The notes: generated by a model not told the origin, from the letters alone. A DNA stretch of 64,000 nt from an archaeon (GCA_028279705.1 JANQNF010000021.1:54379-118378), one strand, 5' to 3'; positions 36,835 to 45,291 are shown, numbered from the stretch's first letter. Translations and numbers: made by a program.

Positions 36835-37710
36835 TCATCTCTTCATATCGTTCTTTATGTAATCCATTATCCTCTGGGCCACATTGATGTTGGTTGCATT
36901 CTCTATTCCCTTGAGCCCTGGATTTATGTTGGCTTCTATTACGTATGGCTTGCCGTCGCTTTCTACCATGTCTATTGCGCATATCTTGCTGTCTATCGCC
37001 TTTGCGGACTCTATGACTATTTCTTTCATGTCGGGGCTCAGCTTGAAATCGATTCCCCTTCCGCCGAGGTGGATGTTTGCCTTCTTGCTCCCGGCGCTAG
37101 CTATCCTCTTGAATGACGCTATCACTTCATCACCCGCAACTATCGCCCTTATGTCTTCTCCCGGGTTTGGAAGGTATTCTTCAAGGAGTACCTCCTGCTT
37201 CAGTCCCTTCATTGCGTTTATCGTGGCCTTTGCAGCACTCTTGCTTTCCATTATCATGACCCCTTCGCCGCCAAAACCGGAGAGCAGCTTCATTATTATG
37301 GGAAGCTTCTGCTTGTCCACGATCTTGCTTGCAACGTCTTTTGAACCTGTTATCCACGTTTCTGGAACGCGAACGCCCCTTTTTGTAAGTTCCATTAAGG
37401 TGAGGAACTTGTTGTGGGCAACCAGAACCGTCATCGCAGGATAAGGCTTTTTCACGCCCGTCTCGTCAAGGTACCTGAGAATGGGGTATCCTATGCTGGC
37501 CCTTTTTGAGTCTATCCTCGGTAGTATGTAATCGTAATCCTCCAGGCTCTTTTTGCCAAGCTTGGCGCTAGCAGTTTTCCCGACCGTAAGCACGACGTCC
37601 CTTATCGACAGGTATTCTACGTTCTTGAACTGCTTTTTTGCCTCATCCATGAGCCTTTTGGTCGAATGTGACATGAATTCAGGAGTCGGTCCAAGTATTG
37701 CAAGTTTCAT
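36835..37710 (-). CDS. RimK-type ATP-grasp ligase (paralogue 1)
   Basis: 291 residues with a full ATP-grasp set: LPRIDSK (about 66), VAHNKFLTLMEL (about 96-107), the glycine-rich GFGGEGVMIM (about 142-151), VLLEEYLPNPGEDIRAIV (about 171-188) and VIEANINPGLKGIE (about 264-277). This matches active RimK/LysX/MptN-like alpha-L-amino-acid ligases. Possible targets include a ribosomal protein tail, a pterin or F420-type cofactor, or a peptide. The adjacent retropepsin-like gene is the usual partner of RimK. Confidence 0.9.
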   Translation of the reverse strand: MKLAILGPTPEFMSHSTKRLMDEAKKQFKNVEYLSIRDVVLTVGKTASAKLGKKSLEDYDYILPRIDSKRASIGYPILRYLDETGVKKPYPAMTVLVAHNKFLTLMELTKRGVRVPETWITGSKDVASKIVDKQKLPIIMKLLSGFGGEGVMIMESKSAAKATINAMKGLKQEVLLEEYLPNPGEDIRAIVAGDEVIASFKRIASAGSKKANIHLGGRGIDFKLSPDMKEIVIESAKAIDSKICAIDMVESDGKPYVIEANINPGLKGIENATNINVAQRIMDYIKNDMKR

Positions 37711-37754
37711 TTTGAATCAACCAAACCTTAAAATTGACATATCGAACGAAAGCG

Positions 37755-38147
37755 TCATTCGTATTCGCAGGTCATCTTCTTTTCCTTAACGACCTTCTTG
37801 AACACTTCACTGTTCTTTTCTGAGTCAACGAGGAAATTCCCCTTGAGAACGTTTCGTCCAATCAGTACAGGGAATGCCATGTTGCTCCTGTCGGCGACAT
37901 TTACCTCTGACTTGAACTTCTTACCGGAAACTTCCACAGTAGCCTCAAGTACGGGCCTTCTCGTTCCCGTGTCCTTTGATGCGCTCTTTATCTTGGCAGC
38001 CCTTACCACGGGTCCTATGCCTGTTTCTGCCGCAAGCTTTATGTCAACAGAACTCATCTTGGCGCCCGTGTCGACGAGTGCCAGTGCCTCTTTACCGTTT
38101 TTTCCTATTATATTTACCTTTTCAACGATTCCAAGTACTTTTTTCAT
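37755..38147 (-). CDS. Retropepsin-like aspartic protease (RimB/COG4067 type)
   Basis: 130 residues, one domain. The catalytic motif VDTGAKMSS (about 25-33) and the downstream LIGRNVL (psi-loop, about 96-102) define a retropepsin-like fold active as a dimer. In bacteria these RimB-type proteins, often called ATP-dependent zinc proteases, accompany RimK and trim its poly-glutamate products. It is the first gene of the cluster and starts 34 nt from the divergent helicase gene. Confidence 0.88.
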   Translation of the reverse strand: MKKVLGIVEKVNIIGKNGKEALALVDTGAKMSSVDIKLAAETGIGPVVRAAKIKSASKDTGTRRPVLEATVEVSGKKFKSEVNVADRSNMAFPVLIGRNVLKGNFLVDSEKNSEVFKKVVKEKKMTCEYE

Positions 38148-38180
38148 ACATTATTTTAACTCTGCAGTTATTTTAAGATT

Positions 38181-39740
38181 ATGCCCGATTTCGTCAAACA
38201 CCGTCTCATAAAGCCAGACACGCTTCAGTCGAGGCTCTACCAGCAGCAGATACTGGGAAGGGCAGTCAACGAAAACGTACTGGTCGTGCTTCCAACCGGC
38301 CTTGGAAAGACGCCAATAGCCATAATGCTTACAGTTTTCAGGCTGGACAAGATACCTGAGGGCAAGATACTAGTGCTTGCGCCTACAAAGCCCCTCACAA
38401 ACCAGCACTCTTCGAGTTTTAAGAAGTTTCTCAATGTTGACGAGGGCCGCTTCCAGGTCGTTACGGGGGAAATGAAGCCCGCTGAAAGGTCGGGGATCTA
38501 CGAGAAAAAAGACATAATATTCGCAACGCCCCAGACCATAAGAAACGACCTTGAGAAGGGAGTTGTTGAACTTTCGGACTTCTCACTTCTCGTAGTCGAC
38601 GAGGCCCACCATGCAATAGGCGGATACGCTTACCCTTACATAGCAAAGAAATACGTGGAGCAGGCCAAGAAGCCAAGGATACTTGCACTGAGCGCTTCGC
38701 CTGGTGCAAGCCAGGAAAAGATAGACGAGATATGCGAAAATCTCGGCGTTGAGGCAGTCGACATAAGGACAGAAAAGGACGCAGACGTCAAGCCTTACGT
38801 GAAGCAAAAGGACGTAGTCCAGATCAGGGTGAGCCTTCCACCTTCTTTCATTTCAATCAAGCTTCTCATGGAGGAAGTTCTGAAAAAGAAGCTTGGTCAC
38901 CTCAAGAAATTCGGTTTCACAAAGCCTGCAAGGATCGTCAGTAAGAGAGATCTCCTTGGGCTCCAGGCAGAATTCATGTCACAGGTACATTCTGGAAGCA
39001 GGTCATCGTTTGCGGCAATCTCCATAGTTACCCAGTGCATAAAGCTTGAGCACGCCATAGGCCTTCTTGAAACCCATGGAATAAGGCCGCTTGTTGAGTA
39101 CTGGAAGAAGCTTGAGAAGGACAAGACCAAGGCAGGAAAGGTGCTGCGAAACGACAGCAAGATGAAGACGGCGATAAAGATAACCTATGACATGGCAGAA
39201 AAAGGATCGCGCCACCCGAAGATATCAAAGCTCTGTTCAGTCGTAGAAGCAGAACTTGCCAAGAACCCTGAGGCAAGGATAATAATATTTGCAAACTACA
39301 GGACAAGCGTAAGTGATATAGTGGACTCTGTGTCAAACGTGGGCAGTGCAAAGCCGGTCCGCTTCGTCGGCCAGAAGGATGGTGTAACGCAGAAACACCA
39401 GATCGAAACCATAGATAAGTTCCGTGAAGGAGAACACAACATACTGGTGGCAACATCCGTTGGCGAGGAGGGACTGGACATACCGAGTGCAAACCTTGCA
39501 GTATTCTACGAGCCCGTTCCAAGTCCTCTTAGGTCAATACAGAGAAGGGGCCGCGTCGGAAGAGCTGACATAGGAAAAGTCGTCATGCTCATAACGGAAG
39601 GTACACGGGACGAAGGCTACCTGTGGACGTCCCACCACAAGGAAAAGCGCATGAAAGGGATACTTAAAGGTATGAAGGAAAGCGGAGAAGACGGGCGCGG
39701 CAGCGAAAAGACGGTACCGACTATAGGAGATTTTGTCTGA
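38181..39740 (+). CDS. Hef/FANCM-type superfamily 2 helicase, no nuclease domain
   Basis: 519 residues. Motif I VLPTGLGKT (about 35-43), motif II VDEAHH (about 140-145), motif III ALSASPG, a thumb-like helical insert (about 215-330) typical of Hef/MPH1/FANCM, and motif VI QRRGRVGR (about 453-460). Hef remodels stalled forks. In many euryarchaea it continues into an XPF nuclease; here it stops after the helicase and an XPF-type nuclease is at 27033-27695. Confidence 0.9.
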   Translation: MPDFVKHRLIKPDTLQSRLYQQQILGRAVNENVLVVLPTGLGKTPIAIMLTVFRLDKIPEGKILVLAPTKPLTNQHSSSFKKFLNVDEGRFQVVTGEMKPAERSGIYEKKDIIFATPQTIRNDLEKGVVELSDFSLLVVDEAHHAIGGYAYPYIAKKYVEQAKKPRILALSASPGASQEKIDEICENLGVEAVDIRTEKDADVKPYVKQKDVVQIRVSLPPSFISIKLLMEEVLKKKLGHLKKFGFTKPARIVSKRDLLGLQAEFMSQVHSGSRSSFAAISIVTQCIKLEHAIGLLETHGIRPLVEYWKKLEKDKTKAGKVLRNDSKMKTAIKITYDMAEKGSRHPKISKLCSVVEAELAKNPEARIIIFANYRTSVSDIVDSVSNVGSAKPVRFVGQKDGVTQKHQIETIDKFREGEHNILVATSVGEEGLDIPSANLAVFYEPVPSPLRSIQRRGRVGRADIGKVVMLITEGTRDEGYLWTSHHKEKRMKGILKGMKESGEDGRGSEKTVPTIGDFV

Positions 39741-39789
39741 ACAGTCTTTGAGGAAGCGTCAGTGAAAGGAAACCGATCCTATAAAAAAA

Positions 39790-40500
39790 TCAGCAGTTAC
39801 GAATCTCGCATTCACCGAAGTTTCCTTCCATTTTCGCCTTTATCTTATTGAGCTGCTTGCACGAAAAAAGATTCTTCCCTGAAAGCTTTGCGTCGATCAT
39901 CGTATCCTTTGGCGTGAATTGCTGAAGGACATATCTTTTTGCACCTTTTATGCTTGCTGCAATGGAGAGTATGTCATCTTCAGTGTGCAGTTTCGGGACG
40001 ACCGTGGTCCTGAATTCATAGTCCGTTTCAGAACCCATGATGATTTTTACACTTTCCTTTACATTGTCAATAAGAGCCTTGTCCTTTATGCCCGCCGCTT
40101 TGGAGTACTTTTTCCACGTAAGCGGGGCTTTTATGTCCATGGCAACATAGTCCACCAGGCCACTTTCTATGAGATCTTTTAGCATTCTCGGATTCGTGCC
40201 GTTTGTCTCAAGGCCTGTGAGAAGGCCGAGTTTCTTGACTTCCTCAAAAAATCCCGGGAGGTCATTTTGCATGGTCGGTTCCCCCCCGGTTACAATTACC
40301 GCCTGATACAGTTTCGCCCTTTTGCTGAGCGTGTCGAGCACGTCCTTTTCGTCTATTTGCTGTATCTTGTCTGTGCAGAAGACAAGGTCACTGTTGTAGC
40401 AGAAGGGACACTTGAAGTTGCAGCCGGTTGTGAAAAGTACTGTTGAAACCTTACCGGGGTACTCTATGAGCGAAGTCTTCTGCCAGCCTCCAAACTTCAT
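39790..40500 (-). CDS. nrdG: Anaerobic ribonucleotide reductase activating enzyme (radical SAM)
   Basis: 236 residues from the ATG at 40498-40500, with GGTGAT 6 nt upstream. N-terminal WQKTSLIEYPGK leads into the radical SAM motif CNFKCPFC (Cys x3 Cys x2 Cys, about 28-35), then VTGGEPT (about 92-98). It cleaves SAM to put the glycyl radical on NrdD, here presumably on the separate 49-residue subunit. It is the last gene of the nrd operon, 18 nt after the deaminase gene. Confidence 0.92.
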   Translation of the reverse strand: MKFGGWQKTSLIEYPGKVSTVLFTTGCNFKCPFCYNSDLVFCTDKIQQIDEKDVLDTLSKRAKLYQAVIVTGGEPTMQNDLPGFFEEVKKLGLLTGLETNGTNPRMLKDLIESGLVDYVAMDIKAPLTWKKYSKAAGIKDKALIDNVKESVKIIMGSETDYEFRTTVVPKLHTEDDILSIAASIKGAKRYVLQQFTPKDTMIDAKLSGKNLFSCKQLNKIKAKMEGNFGECEIRNC

Positions 40501-40518
40501 GAAAATCACCGCGAGAAA

Positions 40519-41019
40519 TCAGTAACCCTTGAGACCCTTCTCGGTATAGACACCGTTGTCTTCCTTTATCCAGTCGTCTATGTTATAGACCTTCTTACCG
40601 TCAGGCGTCTTGACAATTACTTCCTTGAGACCGGCGTTTATCACCATCTTTTTGCACATCTTGCACGGCCTGGCCTCGGCTACCGAGTCGTCCTTTACGT
40701 TCTCTCCGTAAAGGTACAGCGTTCCTCCAAGAAGGCTGACGCCCGCCCTTGCAGCGTTTATTATGGCGTTCATCTCTGCGTGGACGCTCCTGCACAGTTC
40801 GTATCGTTCCCCGGGAGGTACTTTCATTTCTTCCCTGAGACATTTCCCCCTGTCCACGCAGTTTGGAACGCTCCTTGGTGCGCCTACGTATCCTGTTGAT
40901 ATTATCTGGTCGTTCTTGAGGATGACTGCCCCAAACCTCCTGCGAAGGCAGGTTGAGCGCTTGCTCACCTCCTTTGCAATGCTAAGGTAATACTCAACTT
41001 TCTCCGGCCTGTCAGACAT
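40519..41019 (-). CDS. dCMP deaminase family protein
   Basis: 166 residues. The zinc deaminase motif is HAEMNAI (about 80-86) with the second half PCKMCKK (about 116-122); an extra Cys/His pair (CLRRR, CVDRGKC) near 24-58 matches the second zinc site of dCMP deaminases. It would supply dUMP for thymidylate. It lies in the nrd operon, which fits a deoxynucleotide pathway. Confidence 0.92.
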   Translation of the reverse strand: MSDRPEKVEYYLSIAKEVSKRSTCLRRRFGAVILKNDQIISTGYVGAPRSVPNCVDRGKCLREEMKVPPGERYELCRSVHAEMNAIINAARAGVSLLGGTLYLYGENVKDDSVAEARPCKMCKKMVINAGLKEVIVKTPDGKKVYNIDDWIKEDNGVYTEKGLKGY

Positions 41020-41049
41020 ACGAACTATATGATTGCCGAAAATAAAAAG

Positions 41050-41199
41050 CTAACACTTCTTCTCCAGTGATTGGCTCTCAAGCTGCTTGTCAAACGTCTT
41101 CCTGTCGGTGAATTCTTCCTGCTTGCCTTCGTTCCACTGTTCGACGGGCCTGAGATATCCTACGGACCTTGACCAGATTTCGCATTTCGTTCTTGGCAT
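41050..41199 (-). CDS. Separate glycyl-radical C-terminal subunit of anaerobic NrdD
   Basis: 49 residues. Its sequence is the usual end of NrdD: a lone KCE cysteine, the glycyl-radical motif RSVGYLRPV (Gly at about 14) and WNEGKQEEFTDR. The larger gene ends just before this region with a 13-residue tail not typical of NrdD, then TGA, one base, and this ATG. GGAGGT lies 8 nt upstream, inside the end of nrdD, so it is independently translated. It is a gene split at the glycyl-radical domain rather than a decayed end. The radical would be supplied in trans. Confidence 0.85.
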   Translation of the reverse strand: MPRTKCEIWSRSVGYLRPVEQWNEGKQEEFTDRKTFDKQLESQSLEKKC

Positions 41200-41200
41200 A

Positions 41201-44197
41201 TCAATTACCTCCTTTTTCAATTGTTAAGCCCGATTCATTGTCGCACGTCGGGCAGTATTCGTGCTCGCCCTCTATGTATCCGTGGCAGGGGCATATGCTG
41301 AATGTCGGTGTCAGCGTGAAGTAGGGCAGATGGAAATTCTCTGCTATGGTTTTTACAAGCATCTTAGTGGCATCCACGCTTGGCAGCTTCTCGCCTATGA
41401 ATCCGTGCAGCACCGTTCCGCCGGTGTATTTCGTCTGCAACGGGTCCTGAAGTTCCAGCGCCTTGAAGATGTCGTCGGTGTGCCCGACCGGCAATTGTGT
41501 GCTGTTAGTGTAGTATGGCTTTGCCTTGCCTTTTCCGTACTTCTCCGTGTTGAAGACCTTTATGTTAGGATAGAGCTTCCTGTCTATCCTTGCAAGCCTG
41601 TATGAAGTGCCCTCTGCAGGCGTGGCCTCAAGGTTGAATATGTCACCGGTCTCTTCCTGGTACTCCATGAGCTTGCTTCTCATGTAGTCGAGAACCTTCA
41701 CTGCGAACTTGCTTCCCTCTGGCTGCGTTATGTCGTGGCCAGAGAAGTTCAGGAGTGCATCGTTCATGCCTATTATTCCTATAGTAGAGAAGTGGTTCTT
41801 CCAGTACTTCTTCTGGGACTGCTTTATTCCCCTGAGGTAGAATTTGCTGTATGGGTAAAGTCCGCTGTCGGTGAACTGTTCAAGTATGTCTCTCTTGATT
41901 ATAAGACTCTCCTTTGCAAGGTCCATCCTCTTCTCAAGTATGTCAAAGAAATCCTGTTCATCCTCTGCTTCGTGTGCTATCCTTGGAAGATTTACGGTCA
42001 CGACTCCTACTGACCCCGTGAGCGGGTTGGATCCGAAGAGTCCGCCGCCCCTTGCCTTGAGTTCCCTCTTGTCAAGGCGCAGCCTGCAGCACATGCTCCT
42101 GACGTCGTCTGGGTCCATGTCTGAGTTTATGAAATTGGCAAAATACGGTATTCCGTACTTTGCTGCCATCTCCCACATGGCCTTGAGCTCTTTCTTTTCC
42201 CATGGGAAGTTCTTCGTCACGTTGTAAGTCGGGATCGGGAACGTAAAAGGCCTCCCGGAGGCGTCGCCTGCAAGCATGGTCTCGGCGAATGCCTGGTTTA
42301 ACATGTCCATTTCCTTCTGGTAGTCACCGTATGTCGTCTCCGTGGCAACGCCGCCTATTATTACAGGCTGGTCCTTCATGAAGCCCGGCGGTGTCAGGTC
42401 CATCGTTATATTGGTGAACGGTGTATTGCCTGTGATGAATACCTTCCCGTTCCTTCTTGCTATGACGGTTTCGTTGTCTGTATTTGGGCACCATATGACG
42501 CCCTTGTAGTTCACCTTCCTTATGTCACTCACATACGTGTTCTCGTGCCTTATCACCCTAAGGACGAATATGCCTTTCTTTCCGATGGTCGGTGACCTTT
42601 TGAGTACCGTGAATCCGTAACCGCTGTTGACTATGATTTGCTGCAGCTGTCCCAAAAGCTTTTCGTCAGTGAGACTTATCTTGGATTTTTCAAAGCCGTC
42701 GCCCTTTATGTAAGTTTCAAGGAATACCCTGCTCTGTCTCTGGCTCATTTCCATGAGTTTTTGTGGGACGTGCTTCACCGAATCCTTGGTACCGAACCAG
42801 CCGTGTATCTTCTTGGAACTTCCCGCATCTATTCTTATCATATTTACAGGATTGCCGAGAGACGCTGTCGAGTCCCTCACAGAATATTTCATGTTGAAAT
42901 GCTTCAGGAGTCTTATGATTTCGTCGTAGTTCTTCCTATTCTTGGTGGATGACTGGTAAATAGTCACCCTGTGGCAGACTCTGCGTTCTCTCTTCTTTTC
43001 AATCGTTCCCTCCGATATTATCCATGCCATCAGCTTTATCTGCTCGTCTGATATACCCACTTCTTTGTTGAGGTTGCCTGCCGCTATGGGCATTATGATA
43101 GGCGACTTCAACCTGCTCGCTTTCTCTATTTCCTCCAGGTAGTACTTTTCTGTGTTGAATTTTTTCCTCACTATCCTGTGCCCGGGTGAGATCAACTGGT
43201 CCTGTATCCTGTTTTTCAGGTTGTACATAGGACCGGAGTATTCCCTTTTGAAGACTTTCTTTACACTACTGTTTTCAATGACCTGTTTTTCAGGGTTGAA
43301 TGTCTTTATGGTGTCGCCTTTCTTGACCTGCTTGTAGTTCTTCCAGCCCTCTGGCGTCAGTATGTCGGTGTCTTCCGACAGGCACTGGAACCCTACCCTC
43401 GTTGGGACGTTCATGTTGAATAGGAACTTCTGCATGGACTGCTTTACCTGCTTGTAGTTGAGTCCGTCTTGTCGTATGAACGGTGCAAGAAGCGTGTCGA
43501 AGTTGGACAGCGCCTGTGCACCCGCAGCTTCTCCCTGAAGCGTGTACATGAAGTTTACTATCTGCATGAGCGCTACGTCGAAGTGCTTTGCGGGCTTGCT
43601 CTCTATCTTTCCCCTCACGCCCCTGAAACCGGACACGAGAAGGTCTTCAAGATCCCACCCGACACAATATGGTCCAAGTGTTCCGAGGTCGTGTATGTGG
43701 AACTCTCCGTTGACGTGCGCATCCCTTATCTCCTTTGGGTAAACGCTGTTCAGCCAGTAGTTCGATATGACCTTTGACGTTATGTGGACGTTCAGGCCCT
43801 GGAGCGAGTACGTCATGTTGCTGTTTTCCCTCACCCTCCAGTCGAGTTCGTCTATGTAGTCGTCCACTATGGTGATGTCCCGAAGCAGCTTCGTGACCTC
43901 CCTGAGGTTCTTGTGCTGCTCCCTGTAAAGTATGTAAGCCTTGGCGGTCTTTGCATGACCGTTCTCTATGAGCACCTTTTCGACAATGTCCTGCACGTGC
44001 TCAACGCCGGGTATCCCGTCGCCGTCGTATTTCCTCTCCAGGACCTTTACTACGTCCTTTGTGAGCTTTTCTGCCATCGTTTTATCCTTTCCGCCCACTG
44101 CCTGTGCCGCTGACCAGATGGCCTTGGTCGCCTTCTCCGGGTCGAACTTGACGACCCTTCCGTCCCTCTTTCTTATCTTCTCGATCTTTGTCTTCAT
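41201..44197 (-). CDS. nrdD: Anaerobic ribonucleoside-triphosphate reductase, large part, with intein
   Basis: 998 residues as translated; removal of the 320-residue intein (272-591) leaves 678. It reduces ribonucleotides to deoxyribonucleotides without oxygen. N-terminal ATP-cone (about 1-95) is followed by the ten-stranded barrel, with FHIHDLG (about 166-172), the substrate-site NITMDL after the intein and the C-terminal zinc cysteines CPCHGY...CPTC. The glycyl-radical segment is absent from this polypeptide and lies in the next gene. Operon order nrdR-nrdD-nrdD'-deaminase-nrdG. Confidence 0.93.
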   Translation of the reverse strand: MKTKIEKIRKRDGRVVKFDPEKATKAIWSAAQAVGGKDKTMAEKLTKDVVKVLERKYDGDGIPGVEHVQDIVEKVLIENGHAKTAKAYILYREQHKNLREVTKLLRDITIVDDYIDELDWRVRENSNMTYSLQGLNVHITSKVISNYWLNSVYPKEIRDAHVNGEFHIHDLGTLGPYCVGWDLEDLLVSGFRGVRGKIESKPAKHFDVALMQIVNFMYTLQGEAAGAQALSNFDTLLAPFIRQDGLNYKQVKQSMQKFLFNMNVPTRVGFQCLSEDTDILTPEGWKNYKQVKKGDTIKTFNPEKQVIENSSVKKVFKREYSGPMYNLKNRIQDQLISPGHRIVRKKFNTEKYYLEEIEKASRLKSPIIMPIAAGNLNKEVGISDEQIKLMAWIISEGTIEKKRERRVCHRVTIYQSSTKNRKNYDEIIRLLKHFNMKYSVRDSTASLGNPVNMIRIDAGSSKKIHGWFGTKDSVKHVPQKLMEMSQRQSRVFLETYIKGDGFEKSKISLTDEKLLGQLQQIIVNSGYGFTVLKRSPTIGKKGIFVLRVIRHENTYVSDIRKVNYKGVIWCPNTDNETVIARRNGKVFITGNTPFTNITMDLTPPGFMKDQPVIIGGVATETTYGDYQKEMDMLNQAFAETMLAGDASGRPFTFPIPTYNVTKNFPWEKKELKAMWEMAAKYGIPYFANFINSDMDPDDVRSMCCRLRLDKRELKARGGGLFGSNPLTGSVGVVTVNLPRIAHEAEDEQDFFDILEKRMDLAKESLIIKRDILEQFTDSGLYPYSKFYLRGIKQSQKKYWKNHFSTIGIIGMNDALLNFSGHDITQPEGSKFAVKVLDYMRSKLMEYQEETGDIFNLEATPAEGTSYRLARIDRKLYPNIKVFNTEKYGKGKAKPYYTNSTQLPVGHTDDIFKALELQDPLQTKYTGGTVLHGFIGEKLPSVDATKMLVKTIAENFHLPYFTLTPTFSICPCHGYIEGEHEYCPTCDNESGLTIEKGGN
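42425..43384 (-). mobile_element. Intein with LAGLIDADG homing endonuclease in NrdD
   Basis: Residues 272-591 of the NrdD precursor. It begins Cys-Leu-Ser (block A, CLSEDTDIL), has block B SPGHRIV, two LAGLIDADG-type motifs (LMAWIISEG about 389-397 and FLETYIKGDG about 492-501) and ends VFITGN followed by extein Thr592. The penultimate residue is Gly instead of the usual His. Insertion is between RVGFQ and TPFTNITMD, a highly conserved active-site stretch, as is usual for inteins. The +1 nucleophile is Thr. Confidence 0.92.
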
Positions 44198-44209
44198 GTA
44201 ATTTCCCCC

Positions 44210-44689
44210 TTAATTGCATTTCCTGTTTTTGAGCTCCAGACTCTTTCTCAGCTTCCTCAGTTCCTTTTCAAATGAGCTCAGGTCAGTGAATTCCCTGTAC
44301 ACTGATGCGAATCTTATGTACGCCACTTTGTCGAGGTTCTTCAGCTTTTCCATCACCAGCTTTCCAAGCTCCGTGCTCGCGACTTCCTTTTCGTCCTGGT
44401 TACGGAGGTCTGCCTCGACCTCGCTGACGAGCTTTTCGACTTCCTCCCTTGGTATGGGCCTTTTCTCACAGGCCCTGAGTACTCCGGAGAGCAATTTGTC
44501 CCTGCTGAAACCCTCTCTCTTGCCGTCTTTTTTTATCACCGAGAGTCCGGTGAGTTCTATCCTTTCGTATGATGTGTACCTTTTCCTGCAGCTTAGGCAT
44601 TCCCTTCTCCTCCTTATGGAGTCCATCTCAGGAATGTCTCTTTTGTCCACCACTTTACTCTTTCCATCGAGGCAATATGGGCACTTCAT
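44210..44689 (-). CDS. nrdR: NrdR-type transcriptional repressor of ribonucleotide reductase
   Basis: 159 residues from the ATG at 44687-44689, where homology (MKCPYC) begins. An N-terminal zinc ribbon (CPYC ... CLSCRKRY) is joined to an ATP-cone domain (about 50-140, VIKKDGKREGFSRDKL). NrdR senses ATP/dATP and represses nrd genes. It is mainly bacterial, so presence at the head of an archaeal nrd operon suggests acquisition by transfer. Two NrdR-box-like palindromes lie upstream. Confidence 0.9.
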   Translation of the reverse strand: MKCPYCLDGKSKVVDKRDIPEMDSIRRRRECLSCRKRYTSYERIELTGLSVIKKDGKREGFSRDKLLSGVLRACEKRPIPREEVEKLVSEVEADLRNQDEKEVASTELGKLVMEKLKNLDKVAYIRFASVYREFTDLSSFEKELRKLRKSLELKNRKCN

Positions 44690-44760
44690 GCAGGTCTCTC
44701 CTTTGGGTAGCCTAGGCTGAATGTCGTTAAATTGAAAAATGTCACTGGAATGTGACAAAA

Positions 44761-44805
44761 CACAACATATTGTGCCTCAGGCACCAGTTACAATACAATA
44801 TAGGT
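44761..44805. promoter_or_regulatory. Tandem NrdR-box-like operators
   Basis: Box 1 CACAACATATTGTG (44761-44774) is almost perfectly palindromic. Box 2 ACAATACAATATAGGT (44790-44805) is weaker. Their centres are about 30 bp apart, near three helical turns, as in bacterial NrdR operators. A minus-strand TATA (complement of about 44813-44824) places the transcription start inside box 2, a repressing position. Confidence 0.6.
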
Positions 44806-44872
44806 GAGATGTAGTATATAAAGATTTATCTTCTGGGACATATAGAATTGGAAATAATTCTTTGAAAAACGT

Positions 44873-45160
44873 CTATCTGCATTCTGCCGTGTCTATGAAT
44901 GTGTAGTCTCCATCTCCATCTCCTACCATGTAGCCGATTCTCCTGCCTTTTGAGTTCTTTAAGACAAGGTCCGGTATAGAGTCATTGTTATAATTTATCT
45001 CGTGTGCACTTTCCGGTAAATAACCACCAGAAGTAATTTCTCCGAGTTTTTGGGAGCCTAGCATTATTAGAAGCCCCATTGTACACGCACCAGTACCTAT
45101 GGCCAGACCCTTCCCGACAGGATTTATTAAATACCTTCCAAAATTTCCTATTTTTGACAC
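44873..45160 (-). CDS. Small hypothetical membrane-associated protein
   Basis: 95 residues. One hydrophobic segment (about 17-36) follows a short N-terminus; the rest is polar with acidic DGDGD repeats (NNDSIPDLVL, DGDGDYTFIDT) that look like calcium-binding or FG-GAP-like loops. No family assigned. It lies between the nrd operon promoter and the DtxR gene, divergent from the latter. Confidence 0.6.
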   Translation of the reverse strand: MSKIGNFGRYLINPVGKGLAIGTGACTMGLLIMLGSQKLGEITSGGYLPESAHEINYNNDSIPDLVLKNSKGRRIGYMVGDGDGDYTFIDTAECR

Positions 45161-45267
45161 GATAATGACACCTTCTTATAAATTAATATGTAGATTAGAT
45201 TTATAAATCTATGTTTTTTACTATTTCATAGTAACAATAAAATAAAAAACAGATTCTCATTTATAAA

Positions 45268-45283
45268 TTTAGGCGTGCCTAAA
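45268..45283. promoter_or_regulatory. DtxR-type operator of the iron-transport operon
   Basis: TTTAGGCGTGCCTAAA, a 16-bp palindrome with 7-bp arms, directly follows the TATA TTTATAAA (45260-45267) and ends 8 nt before the ATG at 45292. The TTAGGC/GCCTAA arms resemble DtxR/IdeR boxes, so binding of the encoded regulator would block its own promoter. Confidence 0.7.
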
Positions 45284-45291
45284 TATCTTCT

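Noticed and set aside
44773..44783. TGCCTCAGGCA as attenuator hairpin
   Set aside because: It is a short palindrome in the nrd leader without a following T-run on the transcribed strand; more likely spacer between the two NrdR-like boxes.
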